The notes beneath the pieces were generated by a model, which was given only the letters and a program-made list of their open reading frames with translations, made no database searches and was not told where the DNA came from. Of a stretch of DNA of 14,943 nucleotides, positions 13,448 through 14,943 are shown in pieces. The translations under genes were made by a program, and so were the position numbers. Each line of letters begins with the position of its first letter. The first letter of the stretch is position 1. The DNA is from Candidatus Dojkabacteria bacterium (lineage in GTDB: Bacteria > Patescibacteriota > Dojkabacteria > B142 > WJKM01): NCBI GenBank assembly GCA_020429465.1, contig JAGQLH010000028.1, positions 1 to 14,943 of the forward strand, in the 5' to 3' direction.

Positions 13448-14149
13448 TTACCCTATTACACTCCCAGAGAAATCTTCACCATTAAAGTAATTCTCAATAT
13501 TCTCAAGATTTGTTCCTTCCAAGATTACAAAGCGGTAATTTCGCTCCGATGCCATCTTTGAAGCAACTGGATCCACAATATAATTACCTCCTGGCTCGTG
13601 AGAATCCTTATTTCCAATTATGGAAAAGTATTCTTCCCAAGTTGCTTCTATTACCTTTTCAGCTTTCGGATCCGTTTTTGGATCTGCTGTGTACAAATAA
13701 TCAATATTCTTGAATGATACAACTGTTGTTGCTCCAACTTTATCTGCCATGAGTATCGCATCTACATCCCCACTATGACCGGGTCTTCCCCCACCACCAA
13801 AAAGCAACGGTTTTTTCATATCTATATGCTTATCATCATAGTATTGCTCATAGATTACTGGTCGTTCTTCTGCTATGTCTGAAAAAAATGAACGTGCAAT
13901 CTCTGCATGGAGAACATTTACCGTAGTTCCAATCCAATGTTGATCACGTTCTGTGATTCCGGCTGCTTTTGCGAGATCACGATAGTGTCTCATGGTCGCA
14001 CCTCCTCCCAAAATAAAACAAAAGGAATCATCTTGCTCGATCCGTTTCTCAACAATAGCACGCAATTGAGTAAGATACTCAAAATCAAATAAAACACCTT
14101 CCCTAGAAACAACTGAGCCTCCTAACTTAACAACAATAGGCTTGTTCAT
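13448..14149 (-). CDS. pyrH: UMP kinase, archaeal-like amino-acid-kinase family
   Basis: UMP kinase phosphorylates UMP to UDP with ATP, an essential pyrimidine step in the cytoplasm. The protein shows the amino-acid-kinase fold: VVKLGGSVV at the start (phosphate-binding Lys8, Gly10, Gly11), LGGGATMRHYRDLAKAAGIT in the middle, and IGTTVNVLHAEIAR. The GGGRPGHSGDVDAILMADKV segment precedes NIDYLYTADPKTDPKAE and the VDPVASKMA segment. The GGG-x4-RxY, PGHSxD and VDPxAxK patterns match the archaeal-type UMP kinase better than the E. coli PyrH type. The frame opens with a TTG at 14170, but the ATG at 14149 starts right at the first strand (MNKPIVVKLGGS). It also lies a normal distance below a TATAAT at 14184-14179, so 233 residues is the likely product. 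A 64-base gap with its own promoter separates it from the next gene. Confidence 0.82.
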   Translation of the reverse strand: MNKPIVVKLGGSVVSREGVLFDFEYLTQLRAIVEKRIEQDDSFCFILGGGATMRHYRDLAKAAGITERDQHWIGTTVNVLHAEIARSFFSDIAEERPVIYEQYYDDKHIDMKKPLLFGGGGRPGHSGDVDAILMADKVGATTVVSFKNIDYLYTADPKTDPKAEKVIEATWEEYFSIIGNKDSHEPGGNYIVDPVASKMASERNYRFVILEGTNLENIENYFNGEDFSGSVIG

Positions 14150-14178
14150 ATGACTGAAAGTAATAAGCAAACTGCGAC

Positions 14179-14184
14179 ATTATA
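14179..14184 (-). promoter_or_regulatory. -10 element upstream of the UMP kinase gene
   Basis: The minus strand reads CTGTATAATG, a perfect TATAAT 30 bases before the ATG at 14149. A start site about 7 bases downstream would leave the TTG at 14170 almost leaderless, which favours the ATG as start. No well-spaced -35 is evident. Confidence 0.5.
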
Positions 14185-14228
14185 CAGGTATTTCAATTAG
14201 TTTGTAGTGGCAATTTAAGCTTTAACAG

Positions 14229-14265
14229 TATAAAATTTTATGTCACTATTCTTATTAGTAGAAGG
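14229..14265 (+). promoter_or_regulatory. Possible -10 and ribosome-binding site for the 14272 gene
   Basis: TATAAA at 14229-14234 is a plausible -10, and AGAAGG at 14260-14265 is a Shine-Dalgarno-like site 6 bases before the ATG at 14272. A perfect 10-base palindrome, TAAAATTTTA, overlaps at 14231-14240. This gap of about 120 bases is the largest in the window and serves two divergent genes. Confidence 0.4.
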
Positions 14266-14271
14266 TTTTGT

Positions 14272-14943
14272 ATGCCCAAAGATTCAATTTTCGAAAATCC
14301 ATTCTTAGAATTACTTACAAATGCCTACGCGCAAAATGTTGCCGATACGATAGTATCCCCTACACTGGATGCAATTGTAGACCCTAATTTGGTTGGGACA
14401 ATAACCCCCACACCTACGCCAACTGAAACTATCACACCAACAACTTCTGGTACAAAGGTATCGTTATTACTCCAAACACAACAAACTATCGAATTAAATG
14501 ATACGTTCAATGTGTCGCTTGAGATTGAATCGGGAACCACCCAGATAAAAGGTTTTACAATTACTATTAGCTATGATCCCAACACTGTATCGATTGAGAA
14601 TTCAACATATTCTGATACTTATTTCACTTCAAACAACGAAATAATCGAAAATCAAGCAGCAGGTGAAATTGTAATCGTAGGGAACGCCCAAGCAGATCCA
14701 GTAACTATAAATAGGGCAATTGCACAACTAACGTTTAGAGCACAGTCACCTGGAGACATACTCATTTCCATAGACCAAGATAGCGCTCGTAGTTCAATTT
14801 TCAGTAGCTCCAATACTAATGTTCTAGGAGTGGTTCAAAACCTCGAACTACAAGTTGGGTCAATGATTACGACGACTCCTACACCATCTATAACACAACC
14901 TATTAAAGAACTTCCTAAGAATGATTTTGATGACATAGCAGAA
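14272..14943 (+). CDS. Cohesin-domain exported protein, partial at right edge
   Basis: An open frame of 224 codons runs from an ATG at 14272 to the edge without a stop. The N-terminus (MPKDSIFENPFLELLTNAYA) ends in an AYA-Q signal-peptidase-like site but has a very weak hydrophobic core. Residues 44-56 are a TPTPTPTETITPT linker. Residues about 63-185 look like a cohesin/carbohydrate-module beta sandwich: VSLLLQTQQTIELNDTFNVS, then IKGFTITISYDPNTVSI, then AIAQLTFRAQSPGDILISID, ending in NVLG. A second linker (TTTPTPSITQP) begins at about 201. Such domains occur in secreted adhesion or scaffold proteins; in Patescibacteria they often form repeats on surface proteins. It is transcribed away from the UMP kinase gene. 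The upstream frame is open but holds no better start. Confidence 0.75.
   Translation, partial: MPKDSIFENPFLELLTNAYAQNVADTIVSPTLDAIVDPNLVGTITPTPTPTETITPTTSGTKVSLLLQTQQTIELNDTFNVSLEIESGTTQIKGFTITISYDPNTVSIENSTYSDTYFTSNNEIIENQAAGEIVIVGNAQADPVTINRAIAQLTFRAQSPGDILISIDQDSARSSIFSSSNTNVLGVVQNLELQVGSMITTTPTPSITQPIKELPKNDFDDIAE

Noticed and set aside
14325..14540. Minus-strand 71-codon frame at the right end
   Set aside because: It is the shadow of the plus-strand cohesin gene, whose linker and beta-domain make clear biological sense.
1..14943. Alternative genetic code with TGA read as glycine, as in some Patescibacteria
   Set aside because: All genes read through without internal TGA, and the MFS gene ends in a TGA at the expected length.

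Overview
The window is A+T-rich, tightly packed bacterial chromosome that uses the standard stop codons (TAA, TAG and TGA all end genes). The gene mix points to a member of the Patescibacteria (Candidate Phyla Radiation), perhaps near Dojkabacteria/WS6. The clues are very divergent SecD and SecF, an orphan family-5 solute-binding protein beside secG, an archaeal-style UMP kinase, a cohesin-type secreted protein, and TPTP-linker surface proteins. This placement is inference from gene content, not a computed phylogeny.

Region 1 (1-4834, all minus strand, transcribed right to left): folD, an MFS transporter, a Cof-type HAD phosphatase, glyA, a small two-helix membrane protein and a cut-off GNAT-like acetyltransferase. 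GlyA and FolD are successive steps of tetrahydrofolate one-carbon metabolism (serine to 5,10-methylene-THF to 10-formyl-THF). The HAD gene has an apparent single-base deletion near its 3' end; the lost C-terminus is still readable in the neighbouring frame.

Region 2 (4919-8032, plus strand): a two-gene unit read from the folD divergent promoter region. It encodes a 543-residue polytopic membrane protein with an O-antigen-ligase-like ending, then a 486-residue envelope protein. The second has an N-terminal helix, 20 cysteines in about three units, a long Ser/Thr/Asp/Asn linker, and an LPQTS-hydrophobic-basic C-terminus like a sortase substrate. Neither belongs to a family I can name firmly; this is the most novel-looking part of the window.

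Region 3 (8066-14149, minus strand): UMP kinase, a four-helix holin-IV-like protein, secG, a membrane-anchored family-5 solute-binding protein, secD, a secF-like gene and a small membrane protein. It reads as a secretion cluster. SecD and the SecF-like protein keep the one-plus-five helix layout, but neither shows the acidic residue normally found in the fourth helix and needed for proton-driven function.

Region 4 (14272 to the right edge, plus strand): the start of a secreted-type protein with a TPTP linker and a cohesin-like beta domain, cut by the window edge. No rRNA, tRNA, CRISPR array or mobile element was seen. No gene-free stretch exceeds about 125 bases.
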